This document shows, piece after piece, positions 26,358 to 38,028 of a stretch of 64,000 nucleotides of DNA (positions are counted from its first letter, which is position 1; each line of letters begins with the position of its first letter). The notes beneath the pieces are model-generated. The model was not told where the DNA came from. It saw nothing but the letters and a program-made list of their open reading frames with translations, and did not search any database. The DNA is from Amycolatopsis oliviviridis (lineage in GTDB: Bacteria; Actinomycetota; Actinomycetes; Mycobacteriales; Pseudonocardiaceae): positions 1,055,728-1,119,727 of the forward strand of contig NZ_BNAY01000002.1 of the NCBI RefSeq assembly GCF_014654365.1. Direction: 5' to 3'. Made by a program: the position numbers and the translations under genes.

Positions 26358-26510
26358 CGAAGAGCTCCTCGGAAACGCGCGGTGGAGGTGCCTAGGTTGG
26401 CAGAGTCCACTTCGGCCTGTTCACCGGGGGTTGCGCAAACACTTTTCCTCTCGCGCTCACGGTGCGACAATCCCGCGATCCGCCGCCACTCCGACAGGAG
26501 GTAACCGCGA

Positions 26511-27932
26511 ATGGGCGCAGAAACCACCCCCGAACGGACGACCGAGCGGGCGGGCCTGCGCCCGGACCTGCGGCAACGCCACGTCCGGATGATCGCGCTC
26601 GGCGGGATCATCGGCGCGAGCCTGTTCATCGGCAGCGGCGCGGTCATCCACACCGTCGGCCCGGCGGCCGTCCTCTCCTACGCCATCGGCGGTTTGATCG
26701 TCGTGCTGGTGATGCGGATGCTCGGCGAGATGGCGACCGCCTCGCCGTCCCAGGGTTCGTTCATGGAATACGCGAGGACTTCGCTCGGCGGCTGGGCGGG
26801 TTTCACCGTCGGGTGGCTGTACTGGTACTTCTGGGTCGGCGTGGTCGCGTTCGAGGCCGTCGCCGGGGCGAAGATCCTGCAGACCTGGATTCCCGTTGTG
26901 CCGCAATGGATCTTCTCCCTCGTGCTGATGCTGCTGCTGACCGCGACCAATCTCGCCTCGGCCCGGTCGTTCGAGGAGACGGAGTTCTGGCTCGCGTCGG
27001 TCAAGATCGCCACGATCGTGGTGTTCCTCGTGGTGGGCATCCTGTTCGTGCTCGGGGCCTGGCCAGGAGGATCGTTCTCGGTCGGCAACATCGCGCAGGA
27101 CGGCTTCCTCGCCAACGGCCCGTTCTCGGTGGTGCACGGCGTGGTGATCGTGATCTTCTCCTACTTCGGCGCGGAGATCGTCACCATCGCCGCCGCCGAA
27201 TCGCGGGAGCCCGAAACGGCCGTGCGCAAGGCGACCTCGTCGATCGTCTGGCGCGTCATCGTGTTCTACGTCGGTTCGGTGACGCTGCTGGTGATGATCA
27301 CCGGCTGGCGTGACATCCCGACCACGACGAGCCCGTTCGCCGCCGCGTTCGGCCGGTTCGGCATCCCCGCCGCCGAGACGATCGTCAGCGCGGTGGTGCT
27401 GACGGCGGTGCTGTCGGTGCTGAATTCAGGGCTGTACACCGCTTCCCGCATGTTGTTCGCGTTGCGCGGCAACGGCTGGGCCCCGAAGTGGATCGCGGAC
27501 ACGAACCGGCGTGGCGTGCCGTGGAAGGCGATCCTGGTGTCCACCTCGGTCGGTTACGTGGCCGTGGTGATGAATTTCGTGTCACCGGACAAGATCTTCT
27601 ACTTCATCATCAACTCCGCCGGCGCGGTCGCGTTGTTCGTCTACGCGATCATCGCGGGCTCGCAGCTGCGGATGCGGCGCCGTTTGGAGGCCGAGGCACC
27701 GGAACGGCTGAAACTGCGCATGTGGGGCTACCCGTGGCTGAGCTGGCTCACCCTCGCCGGGACGCTGGCGGTGGTCGCGTCCATGCTGTTCGTGGACGCG
27801 GACACCCGCGCCCAGCTGTACCTGAGCCTGATCAGCCTGGCGGTGATCCTCGGTGTCTACTTCATCCAGCGCCGGCGATCCGGCCGAGAGCCCCGTAAAA
27901 CACCTCTCCGATCTTCGCGGGATCACGGCTGA
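26511..27932 (+). CDS. Amino acid permease (APC family, GABA permease-like)
   Basis: Inner-membrane amino-acid/proton symporter of 473 aa with 12 predicted spans. It starts 'RHVRMIALGGIIGASLFIGSGAVI', the conserved first span of AAT permeases. It also has 'FSYFGAEIVTIAAAESREPETAVRKA' and 'LNSGLYTASRMLFALRGNGWAPKW'. The strong RBS AGGAGGTAA lies 9 nt before the ATG. The last 71 bp overlap the convergent VWA gene, and the C-terminal tail there is basic and probably not conserved. Related permeases carry GABA, proline or aromatic amino acids. Confidence 0.9.
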   Translation: MGAETTPERTTERAGLRPDLRQRHVRMIALGGIIGASLFIGSGAVIHTVGPAAVLSYAIGGLIVVLVMRMLGEMATASPSQGSFMEYARTSLGGWAGFTVGWLYWYFWVGVVAFEAVAGAKILQTWIPVVPQWIFSLVLMLLLTATNLASARSFEETEFWLASVKIATIVVFLVVGILFVLGAWPGGSFSVGNIAQDGFLANGPFSVVHGVVIVIFSYFGAEIVTIAAAESREPETAVRKATSSIVWRVIVFYVGSVTLLVMITGWRDIPTTTSPFAAAFGRFGIPAAETIVSAVVLTAVLSVLNSGLYTASRMLFALRGNGWAPKWIADTNRRGVPWKAILVSTSVGYVAVVMNFVSPDKIFYFIINSAGAVALFVYAIIAGSQLRMRRRLEAEAPERLKLRMWGYPWLSWLTLAGTLAVVASMLFVDADTRAQLYLSLISLAVILGVYFIQRRRSGREPRKTPLRSSRDHG

Positions 27933-29421
27933 GGAAGACCTGGCCGCCGGTGGGCGCGACGAGCTGCGCGAGCTCGGTCTCGTCGGCCTCCGGGCCGATC
28001 CCGACGGCGATCAACGGCACCGGACGGTCCGGGTCACGCAGCTTTCCCAGTTCCGCCATCAGGTTCTGGCGGCCGACGCCCGCGGGATCGGTGTCGCGGC
28101 CGTCGGTCATCACGATGACCAGGTTCAGCTGCCCCCGCGCCCATTCCTTGCGTGCCAGCCGATAGACGTCGAGGACGCTGTCGTAGAGCCCGGTCCGCCC
28201 GTCCGGGACGGCGCGGACCGCGCGCAGCCGCTCCACCGCGGCCAGCTGCCGTCCGACCGGCGCCATCGGCAGGATCTCCCGGTAGTCGCGCTCACCGTCC
28301 ATTTTGGTCGCGAACGCCAGGAAACGGATCTGTGACGCGGGTTTGAACAAATGCAGCGCGTTCTCCGCCGCCTCCACCGTGACCCGCAGCCGGGACTTGC
28401 CGGTTCCCGGGACCGGCGCGCTCATCGACCCGGAGACGTCGATGAGCACCTGGGCCCGGGCGGTCACGTTCACCCCCGCCCACTGGGTGAGCGCTTTGTC
28501 GACCTCCTCGGCGGCCGGGATCTCGGCGCTGCGCTGTCCTTGCGCCTCGACGCGCTGATCGGTTTCGGTCAACCGCAACGCCTGCCCGCCCGGAGCACGG
28601 AGACCGGCCGGTGTGCCGGTCGCCGAACCCTGGAGCAGAGCCCGTTTCAGCGCGGCGACGGCCCTGCCCTGCTGCTCCGTCGCGCTCGCGATCTCCACGA
28701 ACGGGTAGTCGAGCGAGAGGGACGCGGGGGAATACGCGGCCACCAAGGCGGTCCCGCCGGCGGAGAGCTGCGCGTTGTGCCGCAGCACGGCGTTCTCCGA
28801 CGCGGGGAACACCGTCGCGCCGGAAGCGGTGGCGGTGAACTTCCGGAGCAAGGCCACGTACGCGCCGGTGGGATCCGTGGCTTCGCCGGCGACGTCACGG
28901 AGCGCCAGCAGTGCGGAAACCCCGACCGGGTCGCGTACCGGATCCGGCATACCGCCCACGATTCCGGTGCTGCCGAGCACTTCCGGCCAGGTCAGCGGTT
29001 TGCGGGGCCAGCCGAGCCCGGCCGCGACCGGCTCCGCGACCGCGAGCACCACCGGCGAACTGGCCACCGACGGGCCGGAAACGGGAACCCCGTGGGCACG
29101 CCGCAGGAACAGCGTCGAGGACGGGATCCAGGCCTGGGGCCGCGGCGCGGTTCCGGCCAGTTCGTCCGCCACCTGAAGGGAATCCCTGGGCTGGACGTCG
29201 AAAGCGACACAGGCGAGCTGCAGGTCACGGGCGGTCCGCACGACGGCGGGGGCGATGTCGGGCGACGCGGCCACGACCACCCGGGCGGGCTCGCAGCCGG
29301 GATCGGAGCGCGCCCGGGCCACGGCCACCCAGGTGGCCGCGCCGAGCACGGCCGCCAGCGCGAGCGCCAGCAGCGGGATCAGCATCCGTCTTCGGGTCCG
29401 GGCGGTGGCGTGGCGGCCCAT
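27862..29421 (-). CDS. Membrane-anchored substrate-binding and VWA domain protein
   Basis: A 519-aa protein. A short cytoplasmic N-terminus and one membrane span (LIPLLALALAAVLGAATWVAVA) are followed by an extracellular solute-binding-like domain (residues about 45-300). A C-terminal von Willebrand A domain has the MIDAS motif DVSGSMS (about 340) and MTDGRDT (about 455). The combination is common in actinobacteria and suggests a metal-dependent adhesion or assembly role at the cell surface. ATG 29421 has GGGAGAG upstream; ATG 29436 is an alternative. It overlaps the permease 3' end. Confidence 0.8.
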   Translation of the reverse strand: MGRHATARTRRRMLIPLLALALAAVLGAATWVAVARARSDPGCEPARVVVAASPDIAPAVVRTARDLQLACVAFDVQPRDSLQVADELAGTAPRPQAWIPSSTLFLRRAHGVPVSGPSVASSPVVLAVAEPVAAGLGWPRKPLTWPEVLGSTGIVGGMPDPVRDPVGVSALLALRDVAGEATDPTGAYVALLRKFTATASGATVFPASENAVLRHNAQLSAGGTALVAAYSPASLSLDYPFVEIASATEQQGRAVAALKRALLQGSATGTPAGLRAPGGQALRLTETDQRVEAQGQRSAEIPAAEEVDKALTQWAGVNVTARAQVLIDVSGSMSAPVPGTGKSRLRVTVEAAENALHLFKPASQIRFLAFATKMDGERDYREILPMAPVGRQLAAVERLRAVRAVPDGRTGLYDSVLDVYRLARKEWARGQLNLVIVMTDGRDTDPAGVGRQNLMAELGKLRDPDRPVPLIAVGIGPEADETELAQLVAPTGGQVFLSRDPAKIGEVFYGALGRIAGAG

Positions 29422-29591
29422 CGACTCTCCCGGCATGGGGGTGCGAGGAGCGTCCGAGGGTACGCCGCCCGCACCCCTAGGGGAAGGCTGCGACTTTCGT
29501 CGTAGAAGAACCACACCAAGGCGGGAGGTGTCCGAGATCTGATCACGGAACACTTGCCCCGTAAGGAAAACACTCGAAACCGGGGGAATCA

Positions 29592-29714
29592 GTGACGAAC
29601 CGGCCCACTCGTGCGGAACAGCGCAAAGCCCGCAACGCCCTCTTCGGTCAGACGGTCATGATCGCCTTCGCTCTGCTGCTGACGGCGGCCGCCGGTCGGT
29701 CTTCATCGGGATGA
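29592..29714 (+). CDS. Hypothetical small membrane peptide (40 aa)
   Basis: GTG 29592 opens 40 codons. The peptide has a charged start (MTNRPTRAEQRKARNA) and one hydrophobic segment (TVMIAFALLLTAAAG). A run of Gs (GGGGG, 29582-29586) could act as a weak ribosome site. It overlaps the end of the minus-strand pentapeptide gene by 59 bp. No family recognised. It may be real, the remnant of a longer gene cut short, or chance. Confidence 0.3.
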   Translation: MTNRPTRAEQRKARNALFGQTVMIAFALLLTAAAGRSSSG

Positions 29715-30499
29715 GCCGCGCGTGAGCGACCGGTGAGTTGGCCCAGGCACGCCAGGGTGGCGGCCAGGAGTGCGCGGCGTCAGGTCGCTCCACCCGGGCG
29801 TCCGTGAAGTCCACGCGGCCTTCGAACCCGGCCTCGGCGAACGTGGTCGTCCCGCCGAACAACGCGCCGCTGAAACTGACGTGCCTGGGGAAGGCCGCCG
29901 CGCGGAAGTCGGTGTCGCCGGTGAACCAGGTCCGGTCGAAGTTCGCGAAGCGCAAGAACCGGGCACCCCGGAAGTTCCCGCCGACGATCACGCCGTCGCG
30001 GACGTCGACGCCACTGAGGTCGCAGTCCTGGAAGTCCGGCTCGACGAGCACCGCGTCCTGGAGTTCCAGTTCCTCGACCTCCCAGAACTCGGCGCCCCCG
30101 GATCGCCGGAGGTGCCGGGTGAGCAAGCCCTGCGCGGCACGCCGGATCTCGAACTCTTCCTCGTCTTCGACCGGGAAGCGGAAGGGCCTGCGCAGGTAGG
30201 CGCACGTCAGCTCGATGACCTCGTCTCGCACGTCGGGGGTTTTCGCGCCCGCACCGCTCCAGGTCCCCGAGGCCCGAGAGACGCTCGGCGGCGTCCTCGC
30301 TGTCCAGCTTCTCGGAGAGGCTGTCCACCGTCGCGGCGAGACGTTGCCAGTGATCCGCCTGCCGCGCGTGAGCCCTTTGCTCGGGCCGCAGCCGCCGGTC
30401 GCGCCGGATCCCCTCGATCGCGATCCAGCCCACGTAGACCGCGCCGACCCCCAGCGCGACGCCCGCCAGCGCCGCCACGACGTGAACCCCCACCATCAT
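29656..30499 (-). pseudogene. Pentapeptide-repeat membrane protein gene with a frameshift
   Basis: Two reading frames together make one protein. From ATG 30499 the first frame gives a membrane anchor (MMVGVHVVAALAGVALGVGAVYVGWIAIEG) and a helical stretch ending 'LSGLGDLERCGRENP'. From about 30233 the second frame continues 'DVRDEVIELTCAYLRRPFRFP', then pentapeptide repeats (DLSGVDVRDGVIVGGNFRGARFLRFANFDR...). The junction is a five-G run at 30235-30239 (+ strand). Removing one G joins the frames into the usual family sequence. Either the gene is inactivated, the run was misread, or ribosomes slip there. The downstream frame alone could start at GTG 30231 (191 aa). Confidence 0.7.
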
Positions 30500-30510
30500 G
30501 GGGTGATTAT

Positions 30511-30558
30511 GCGCGAGAAGGCCCCCTCACTCGACTGAGTAAGGGGGCCTTCTCGCGC
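30511..30558. terminator. Strong perfect hairpin between rnj and the pentapeptide gene
   Basis: GCGCGAGAAGGCCCCCT (30511-30527) and its exact complement (30542-30558) flank a short loop that can itself pair. It lies just upstream of the pentapeptide gene start and beyond the rnj 3' end, so it probably terminates rnj transcription. No U-tract. Confidence 0.65.
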
Positions 30559-30568
30559 GTTCGAACTA

Positions 30569-30729
30569 GGCGCTGTCCTGCAAGTCATGTTCGCGGTCTT
30601 CGCGCCCAGGCGGCCCCTGACGGCACGGGCGGATGCGCCCGAGTACAACCCGGTACGAGGCCGATCCGCCCGCACCGTCAGGAACCACCTGGATCACGAA
30701 GCCCATCGAACAGACTTACAGGACAGCGC

Positions 30730-30730
<1 letters not shown>
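30569..30730. mobile_element. 162-bp MITE-like element, insertion in the rnj stop codon
   Basis: Terminal inverted repeats of about 26 bp begin GGCGCTGTCCTG at 30569 and end CAGGACAGCGCC at 30730, flanked on both sides by TA, a likely target duplication. Inner arms also pair (CCTGACGGCACGGGCGGAT with its near complement), so the whole element folds into one long hairpin. It has no ORF. TA duplication with GG-ended repeats fits the IS427 branch of the IS5 family, by memory. The rnj TAG stop is formed by the right-hand TA plus the terminal element base; excising one copy would leave the same stop. Confidence 0.8.
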
Positions 30731-33548
<2,818 letters not shown>

Positions 33549-35048
33549 CTATTTGACCTTGGTGGTGATCTGGGACGGGATCTGGCTGCCGTCGGTCTTG
33601 GCGAGCAGGCAGAGGAAGCCCCGCGAGTAGTTCCGGTCCTCGTCGCTGGGCGGCCGGTTCCATTCGGCTTCGGTCGGGACGACCGGCCGCCAGATGAGGG
33701 CCGCCCGCTGCTGCGCCGGCACGGCGTTCGAGTTGAAGGTCGCCGAGCAGAGCGCCTCGGCGATCCGGTTGACCGCGTCCGCGCCGGGATAGGTCACGGC
33801 CTGGGCGTCGTCGTCCGAAGAGGACGCGACGTCGAGCAGGTTCCCCTTGGCGAAGACCTCCAGCAGGTGGTCCTTGTCGCAGCTGACCCCGTCGTTCAGG
33901 TTGATGCCCTCTTTGAGCGGCACGTTGTAGCAGTCCCCGGACGAACCGAGCTTGACCTGGCCGTTGATGCCGTAGGTCAGCGTGGGCTGCGCCTGCGTGT
34001 TCCCCTCCGGCGCGGCCATCCAGCGGCCCAGGAAGATCCCGCCGACCAGGGCGCCGATCACGGCGACCGCGGCCAGGCTGAGCCACAGTGGACGGAGGTT
34101 GCGCTTGGCGGGCGCGGGCGCGAGCCGGGTCATCGGCTGTCCGGGCTGCATCATCGCGGTGCCGCCCGAGGGCGGGGTCGGCTGGGCCTGGATCCCCTGC
34201 GCCGCCGCGAGCAGGCTGCGCACCTGGTCGTACGACATCCGCGCTTCGGGTTTGACGACCAGGAGACCGAGGATCGCGGCGGCCAGCGGCCCTTGAACCC
34301 GGGTCAGGTACGGCGCCTCGGTCATGATCGCGTGCAGGGTGGCCGCGGTGGTCGACCGTTCGAACGCGACGATGCCTTCGGCGGCGAAGAACAGCGTCGT
34401 GCCCAGGGACCAGAGGTCCGATTCGGGCATCGCGTCGCGGCCTTCGACCCGTTCCGGCGCCATGAACGCGGGCGAGCCGACGATCATGCCGCTGGTGGTC
34501 AGGCGCGGGTCGTCGGCGGCGTGCGCGATGCCGAAGTCGGTGAGCTTCACGCGGCCGTCCGGCGCGACCATGATGTTCGCCGGTTTGACGTCGCGGTGCA
34601 CGATCCCGGCGGCGTGCGCGGCCCGCAGCGCGGACAGCACCCGCTCCCCCACCTGCGCGATCTGCTGCGCGGGCAGGGGTCCGCGCTCGCGGACCAGGTC
34701 GGCCAGTGTCGGCGCCTCGACCAGCTCCATCACGATGTACGTGGCGCCGTTCTCGGTGACGACGTCGTACACGGTGACCACGGCCGGGTCGTTGAGACGG
34801 CCGCCGGAGCGGACCTCGCGCAGCATCCGCTCCGAAAGCACCGAAGCGTCCTCGGGCGCGTTCGGGAACTTCAGCTCCTTGATCGCCACCTGGCGGCCGA
34901 TCACCTGGTCCTGAGCGCGCCAGACGATGCCCATCCCGCCGCGGCCGAGCTCGCCCAGCAGGGCGTACCGTCCGGCGACGATCCGCCCGCCGGCGGCCTG
35001 ATACGTCTGCTGGGGCGGCCCGTACGGACGGGTCTGTTCGTCGGTCAA
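33549..35048 (-). CDS. Membrane Ser/Thr protein kinase (PknB-type)
   Basis: Receptor-like Hanks kinase of 499 aa. The kinase domain spans about residues 20-280, with the glycine loop GELGRGGMGIVW, VAIKE lysine, catalytic HRDVKPANIM, DFG and APE. A Pro/Gln-rich linker follows, then a membrane span (LWLSLAAVAVIGALVGGIFLG, about 325). The extracellular domain has about three cysteines and no PASTA repeats, so the ligand is unknown. TTG 35046-35048 with AAGGAG 9 nt upstream starts the protein. No neighbouring phosphatase was seen. Confidence 0.92.
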   Translation of the reverse strand: MTDEQTRPYGPPQQTYQAAGGRIVAGRYALLGELGRGGMGIVWRAQDQVIGRQVAIKELKFPNAPEDASVLSERMLREVRSGGRLNDPAVVTVYDVVTENGATYIVMELVEAPTLADLVRERGPLPAQQIAQVGERVLSALRAAHAAGIVHRDVKPANIMVAPDGRVKLTDFGIAHAADDPRLTTSGMIVGSPAFMAPERVEGRDAMPESDLWSLGTTLFFAAEGIVAFERSTTAATLHAIMTEAPYLTRVQGPLAAAILGLLVVKPEARMSYDQVRSLLAAAQGIQAQPTPPSGGTAMMQPGQPMTRLAPAPAKRNLRPLWLSLAAVAVIGALVGGIFLGRWMAAPEGNTQAQPTLTYGINGQVKLGSSGDCYNVPLKEGINLNDGVSCDKDHLLEVFAKGNLLDVASSSDDDAQAVTYPGADAVNRIAEALCSATFNSNAVPAQQRAALIWRPVVPTEAEWNRPPSDEDRNYSRGFLCLLAKTDGSQIPSQITTKVK

Positions 35049-35131
35049 GGTTCGGTGCTCCTTCGGTTCGCGCAGGATGCTAACTCGGACCCGTTCGCGC
35101 ACCGAAGGGTTCCTCGGACCCGCTCACTGAA

Positions 35132-35524
35132 TCAGACCGTGACCTCGTGCCCGGACTCCTGGAGCGCCTTCACCGCGCGCTCCAGTTCGGAAGCCCGGAC
35201 CAGGACGTGGTCGGTGTCGAAGGTGGACAGCGAGAACAGCGCCACCCCGGCGGCGGCGAGCTCGCTCGACAGCGCCGCGATGATGCCGGTCAGCGTGAAC
35301 GCCAGCGGCCCGCGGACCGACAGCAGCCGCCAGCCGTCCTCGACCGTGGCCCCGGCCGGCGCGAGACCGGCCGGGCAGATCACCGACAGTTCCTCGGGTG
35401 TCCGGGTGACGGAGATCAGCACGGGCTCGCCGGGGTCGAGCAGGTTCGCCGGGACCGGCGCGTCCGGGGCGAGGCGGGCGACCGCGTACTCGCCGGGCCG
35501 GACGTCGATCGCGAGACGTCGCAT
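35132..35524 (-). CDS. ACT domain-containing protein
   Basis: A 130-aa protein with paired ACT-like folds (about residues 10-60 and 65-125) of the CASTOR/ACT_7 kind. Its 'GPLAFTLTGIIAALSSELAAAGVALFSLSTFDTDHVLVRASELERAVKAL' is characteristic. Such proteins bind amino acids or act as small-ligand sensors; here the ligand is unknown. The ATG overlaps the thyX stop by 1 nt (TGATG), so it is translated with thyX, suggesting a link to one-carbon or amino-acid status (inference). Confidence 0.82.
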   Translation of the reverse strand: MRRLAIDVRPGEYAVARLAPDAPVPANLLDPGEPVLISVTRTPEELSVICPAGLAPAGATVEDGWRLLSVRGPLAFTLTGIIAALSSELAAAGVALFSLSTFDTDHVLVRASELERAVKALQESGHEVTV

Positions 35525-36276
35525 CAGCCTTCGAGGACCTTCGGGCTGGACGCGACCTCGGTGCCGTCGGGCAGTGCGGAGATGGTGAAGTCCGCGAACA
35601 CGTTGCCCGAGGCCTTCTGCAGCTCGCGCAGGCAGTCGATGGCCAGGGCGCGGATCTCGACGTCGGCGTGCTCGGTGGCGCGCATCGCGATGAAGTGCCG
35701 CCAGGCGCGGTAGTTGCCGGTGACCACGATGCGGGTCTCGGTCGCGTTCGGCAGCACGGCGCGGGCGGCCTGGCGGGCCTGCTTGCGGCGCAGGGTCGCG
35801 CTCGGCACGTCGGCGAACTTCTCCTCCAGCCCGGCGAGGAGCTCGGTGTAGGCGTCGACGGCGGCCTGGGAGGCGGCGAGGAACTTCGCGTGCAGCTCCG
35901 GGTCCTGCGCGATGACGTCGGGCTCGACGAACGCGGCGTCGCGCTCCGGCACGTAGCGCTGCGAGAGCTGCGAGTACGAGAAGTGACGGTGGCGGATCAG
36001 CTCGTGCGTCAGCGAGCGGGAGATCCCGGTGATGTAGAAGCTGACGGACCCGTGCTCCAGCACCGACAGGTGGCCGACGTCGATGATGTGCTCGAGGTAG
36101 CCGGCGTTGGTGGCCGTCTTCGGGTTCGGCTTCTTCCAGGACTGGTAGCAGGCCCGGCCCGCGAATTCGGCCAGCGCCTCACCACCGTCGGCATCGGTCG
36201 ACCACGGTACGTCCGACGGCGGGAAGAACTCCGTCTTCGCGATCAGTTGAACCTTGGGTGACACGGTCTCGGCCAC
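35524..36276 (-). CDS. thyX: FAD-dependent thymidylate synthase
   Basis: Makes dTMP from dUMP using FAD and NADPH with methylene-tetrahydrofolate as carbon donor. The 250-aa protein carries the ThyX motif [13 protein letters not shown] (about residue 95), '[25 protein letters not shown]' and the C-terminal '[14 protein letters not shown]'. GTG 36276 has AAGGAG upstream. It has a 1-nt overlap with the ACT gene. It corresponds to Rv2754c in position relative to dapA and rnj, with the kinase and ACT genes inserted between. Confidence 0.95.
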   Translation of the reverse strand: MAETVSPKVQLIAKTEFFPPSDVPWSTDADGGEALAEFAGRACYQSWKKPNPKTATNAGYLEHIIDVGHLSVLEHGSVSFYITGISRSLTHELIRHRHFSYSQLSQRYVPERDAAFVEPDVIAQDPELHAKFLAASQAAVDAYTELLAGLEEKFADVPSATLRRKQARQAARAVLPNATETRIVVTGNYRAWRHFIAMRATEHADVEIRALAIDCLRELQKASGNVFADFTISALPDGTEVASSPKVLEG

Positions 36277-36356
36277 GTTCGCACTCCTTTTCGACCCCTG
36301 CTCCACGACTCCAAGCAGCGTAACCGCCGCACTCACTGACACCCCGGCGACATCAC

Positions 36357-36410
36357 GGTGACGTCATGGCCGCCTTGACTGACGTCACAGATGACGTCAT
36401 AGTGGTGTCA
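36357..36410 (+). promoter_or_regulatory. Leaderless promoter with multiple TGACGTCA operators
   Basis: TTGACT (36375-36380), 17 bp, CATAGT (36398-36403), then 6 bp to the ATG at 36410, so transcription should begin at the start codon. The perfect palindrome TGACGTCA occurs at 36359-36366, 36380-36387 and 36392-36399, with a variant TGGTGTCA at 36403-36410. The sites overlap the -35, the spacer and the start, an arrangement suited to autorepression by the ribbon-helix-helix product. Confidence 0.7.
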
Positions 36411-36940
36411 TGGATCTGACGCCGTACATCACAAGCCTTCGCGAGGACCTCGCGAACACGGCTTCGGCCGGCGACGAGCAGACGCGGCGCGCTGCCGCGC
36501 TGCTGTCGTCGGCGCTGGAGCCCGCCGCCCGCCTGACCATCATGAACGCCCTCGCCGACCTCGCCGCCGAAGTGACTTCGGCGCTGCCGGGGCACGTCGT
36601 CGACGTCCGGCTCGACGGACGCGACGTGCGCGTCGTCGTCACCGGCTCCGGCTCCGCGGAGGGCGCCGAGCGGTCCGCGCCCCGCCAGGAGGCGCCGCGG
36701 GAGACCCCGCGCGCGCCCAAGGTGGACACGGGCGACATCACCCGCATCACGCTGCGCCTGTTCGAGCAGGTCAAGGGCCAGGCGGAAGCCGCGGCCGCCT
36801 CGCAGGGCGTTTCGCTGAACACGTTCGTCTCGCAGGCCGTCCAGGGCGCGCTGGGCAAGAGCGGCGGCGAGCACTGGCAGCACAAGCAGAAGCCTGGCGG
36901 CGGTGCCGGTTCGCACCTGCACGGCTGGGTCCAGGGCTGA
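36410..36940 (+). CDS. HicB-like ribbon-helix-helix regulator
   Basis: A 176-aa protein. The N-terminal helical region (residues 1-60) is followed by a short beta segment (VVDVRLDGRDVRVVVTG) and a Pro/Glu/Arg linker. A C-terminal ribbon-helix-helix lies near residues 108-142 (ITRITLRLFEQVKGQAEAAAASQGVSLNTFVSQAVQGAL). The tail is rich in His, Gly and Lys. No HicA-type toxin is adjacent; instead an 11-bp gap leads to a DUF4097 protein. It probably autoregulates through the TGACGTCA sites covering its promoter. A toxin-antitoxin role is not supported here. Confidence 0.75.
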   Translation: MDLTPYITSLREDLANTASAGDEQTRRAAALLSSALEPAARLTIMNALADLAAEVTSALPGHVVDVRLDGRDVRVVVTGSGSAEGAERSAPRQEAPRETPRAPKVDTGDITRITLRLFEQVKGQAEAAAASQGVSLNTFVSQAVQGALGKSGGEHWQHKQKPGGGAGSHLHGWVQG

Positions 36941-36951
36941 GGGGACGGAAA

Positions 36952-37860
36952 ATGACCGAGGAAAACACTCCCGCCGGTGAAGAGATCGTACGCGTCGAAG
37001 ACTTCGAGGCCGAGGGCCCGATCGAGATCGACGTCAGCGTGGCCATCGGCCGCGTGACCATCGAACTGACCGGCGAGGACGGCGTCCACGCCGAGGTCCG
37101 CCGCGACGGCGGCGAGCAGCAGCCGTGGGTGGACGGGATGACGAGCCTGCTCAGCTGGGTCGGGGAACGCTTCGGCGACCAGCTCGGCGCTTCGCCGGGA
37201 GCGTCCGTGGGTGACGCCGTGGCGCAGACGCGGATCGAGAAGGTCGGCAACCGGCTCGTCGTCCAGGCGCCGAAGGCCTGGCAGCTGAAGAACGTCCCGC
37301 TCGCCGTGACCGTCCGGGCGCCCGCCGGTTCGCATCTGGAAGTGCGGGCCGGGGCGGCCGACGTCACGGTGACCGGTACCGCCGGGCGCGCCGACATCCT
37401 GACCGGCTCCGGCAAGATCGGCCTGGAGCGGGCCGACGGATCGGCGATCGTCCGCACCGGCACCGGGGACATCAAGCTCGGGCCGACGCTGTCCGGTCTG
37501 CAGCTGCGCACCGGCAGCGGCTCCGTCGAAGCGGCCTCGGTGAACGGCTCGGCCACGGTCGCGACCGGCACCGGCGACGTCTGGCTCGGCGAGATCGCGG
37601 GCGAGGTCCTGGCGCGCACCGGCAGCGGTGACCTCTCGGTGGCCGACGCCGCCTCCGGGTCGCTGGAGCTGACCACCGGATCGGGCGAGGTCCGGGTCGG
37701 GATCCGCGGCGGCGTCCAGGCGGAGATCGACCTTTCGTCGACGACCGGGTCCGTGTCGAGCGAACTGGACGTCGCGGAGACCGCGCCTGCCGAGGTCTCG
37801 CTCAAAGTGCGGGCGCGTACCGGCACCGGCGACGCGAAGGTGACCAGCGCGGCCCGGTGA
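36952..37860 (+). CDS. DUF4097 family beta-strand repeat protein
   Basis: A 302-aa protein with no signal peptide. From residue 115 onward it is a right-handed beta-helix-like series of repeats of the form ATGTGDVWLG / RTGSGDLSVAD / TTGSGEVRVG, at least eight units of about 18-20 residues. The acidic N-terminus binds no known ligand. DUF4097 proteins often accompany stress regulators, but no molecular role is established. GGGGACGG precedes the ATG, 11 bp after the regulator gene, so one operon. Confidence 0.82.
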   Translation: MTEENTPAGEEIVRVEDFEAEGPIEIDVSVAIGRVTIELTGEDGVHAEVRRDGGEQQPWVDGMTSLLSWVGERFGDQLGASPGASVGDAVAQTRIEKVGNRLVVQAPKAWQLKNVPLAVTVRAPAGSHLEVRAGAADVTVTGTAGRADILTGSGKIGLERADGSAIVRTGTGDIKLGPTLSGLQLRTGSGSVEAASVNGSATVATGTGDVWLGEIAGEVLARTGSGDLSVADAASGSLELTTGSGEVRVGIRGGVQAEIDLSSTTGSVSSELDVAETAPAEVSLKVRARTGTGDAKVTSAAR

Positions 37861-37885
37861 GGCCGCGGAACCGCAGGGGGATCGA

Positions 37886-37931
37886 GGGACCTTTGCTCTC
37901 ACTTTTCCACGGGGGTGGGAGCGAAGGTCCC
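37886..37931. repeat. Inverted repeat A after the DUF4097 gene
   Basis: GGGACCTTTGCTC and GAGCGAAGGTCCC (one mismatch) flank a 20-nt loop. First of three consecutive hairpins between the convergent DUF4097 and YcaQ-like genes. Confidence 0.7.
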
Positions 37932-37942
37932 TTGCTCAGACG

Positions 37943-38001
37943 AGTGTCATGAAAGGGCCGTTCAGGACGTTTTTCGTCCTGAACGGCCCTTTCATGACAC
38001 T
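37943..38001. repeat. Inverted repeat B, perfect 27-bp arms
   Basis: Arms begin AGTGTCATGAAAGGG and contain CGTTCAGGAC; the loop is T5. The same core, with one base change, recurs at 43760-43818, marking a dispersed family. Confidence 0.85.
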
Positions 38002-38028
38002 TGGGCCCGGACGCTCCCCGCCCCAGAC

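Noticed and set aside
36410..37860. HicAB toxin-antitoxin locus
   Set aside because: The partner gene is a DUF4097 beta-helix protein, not a HicA-like toxin.
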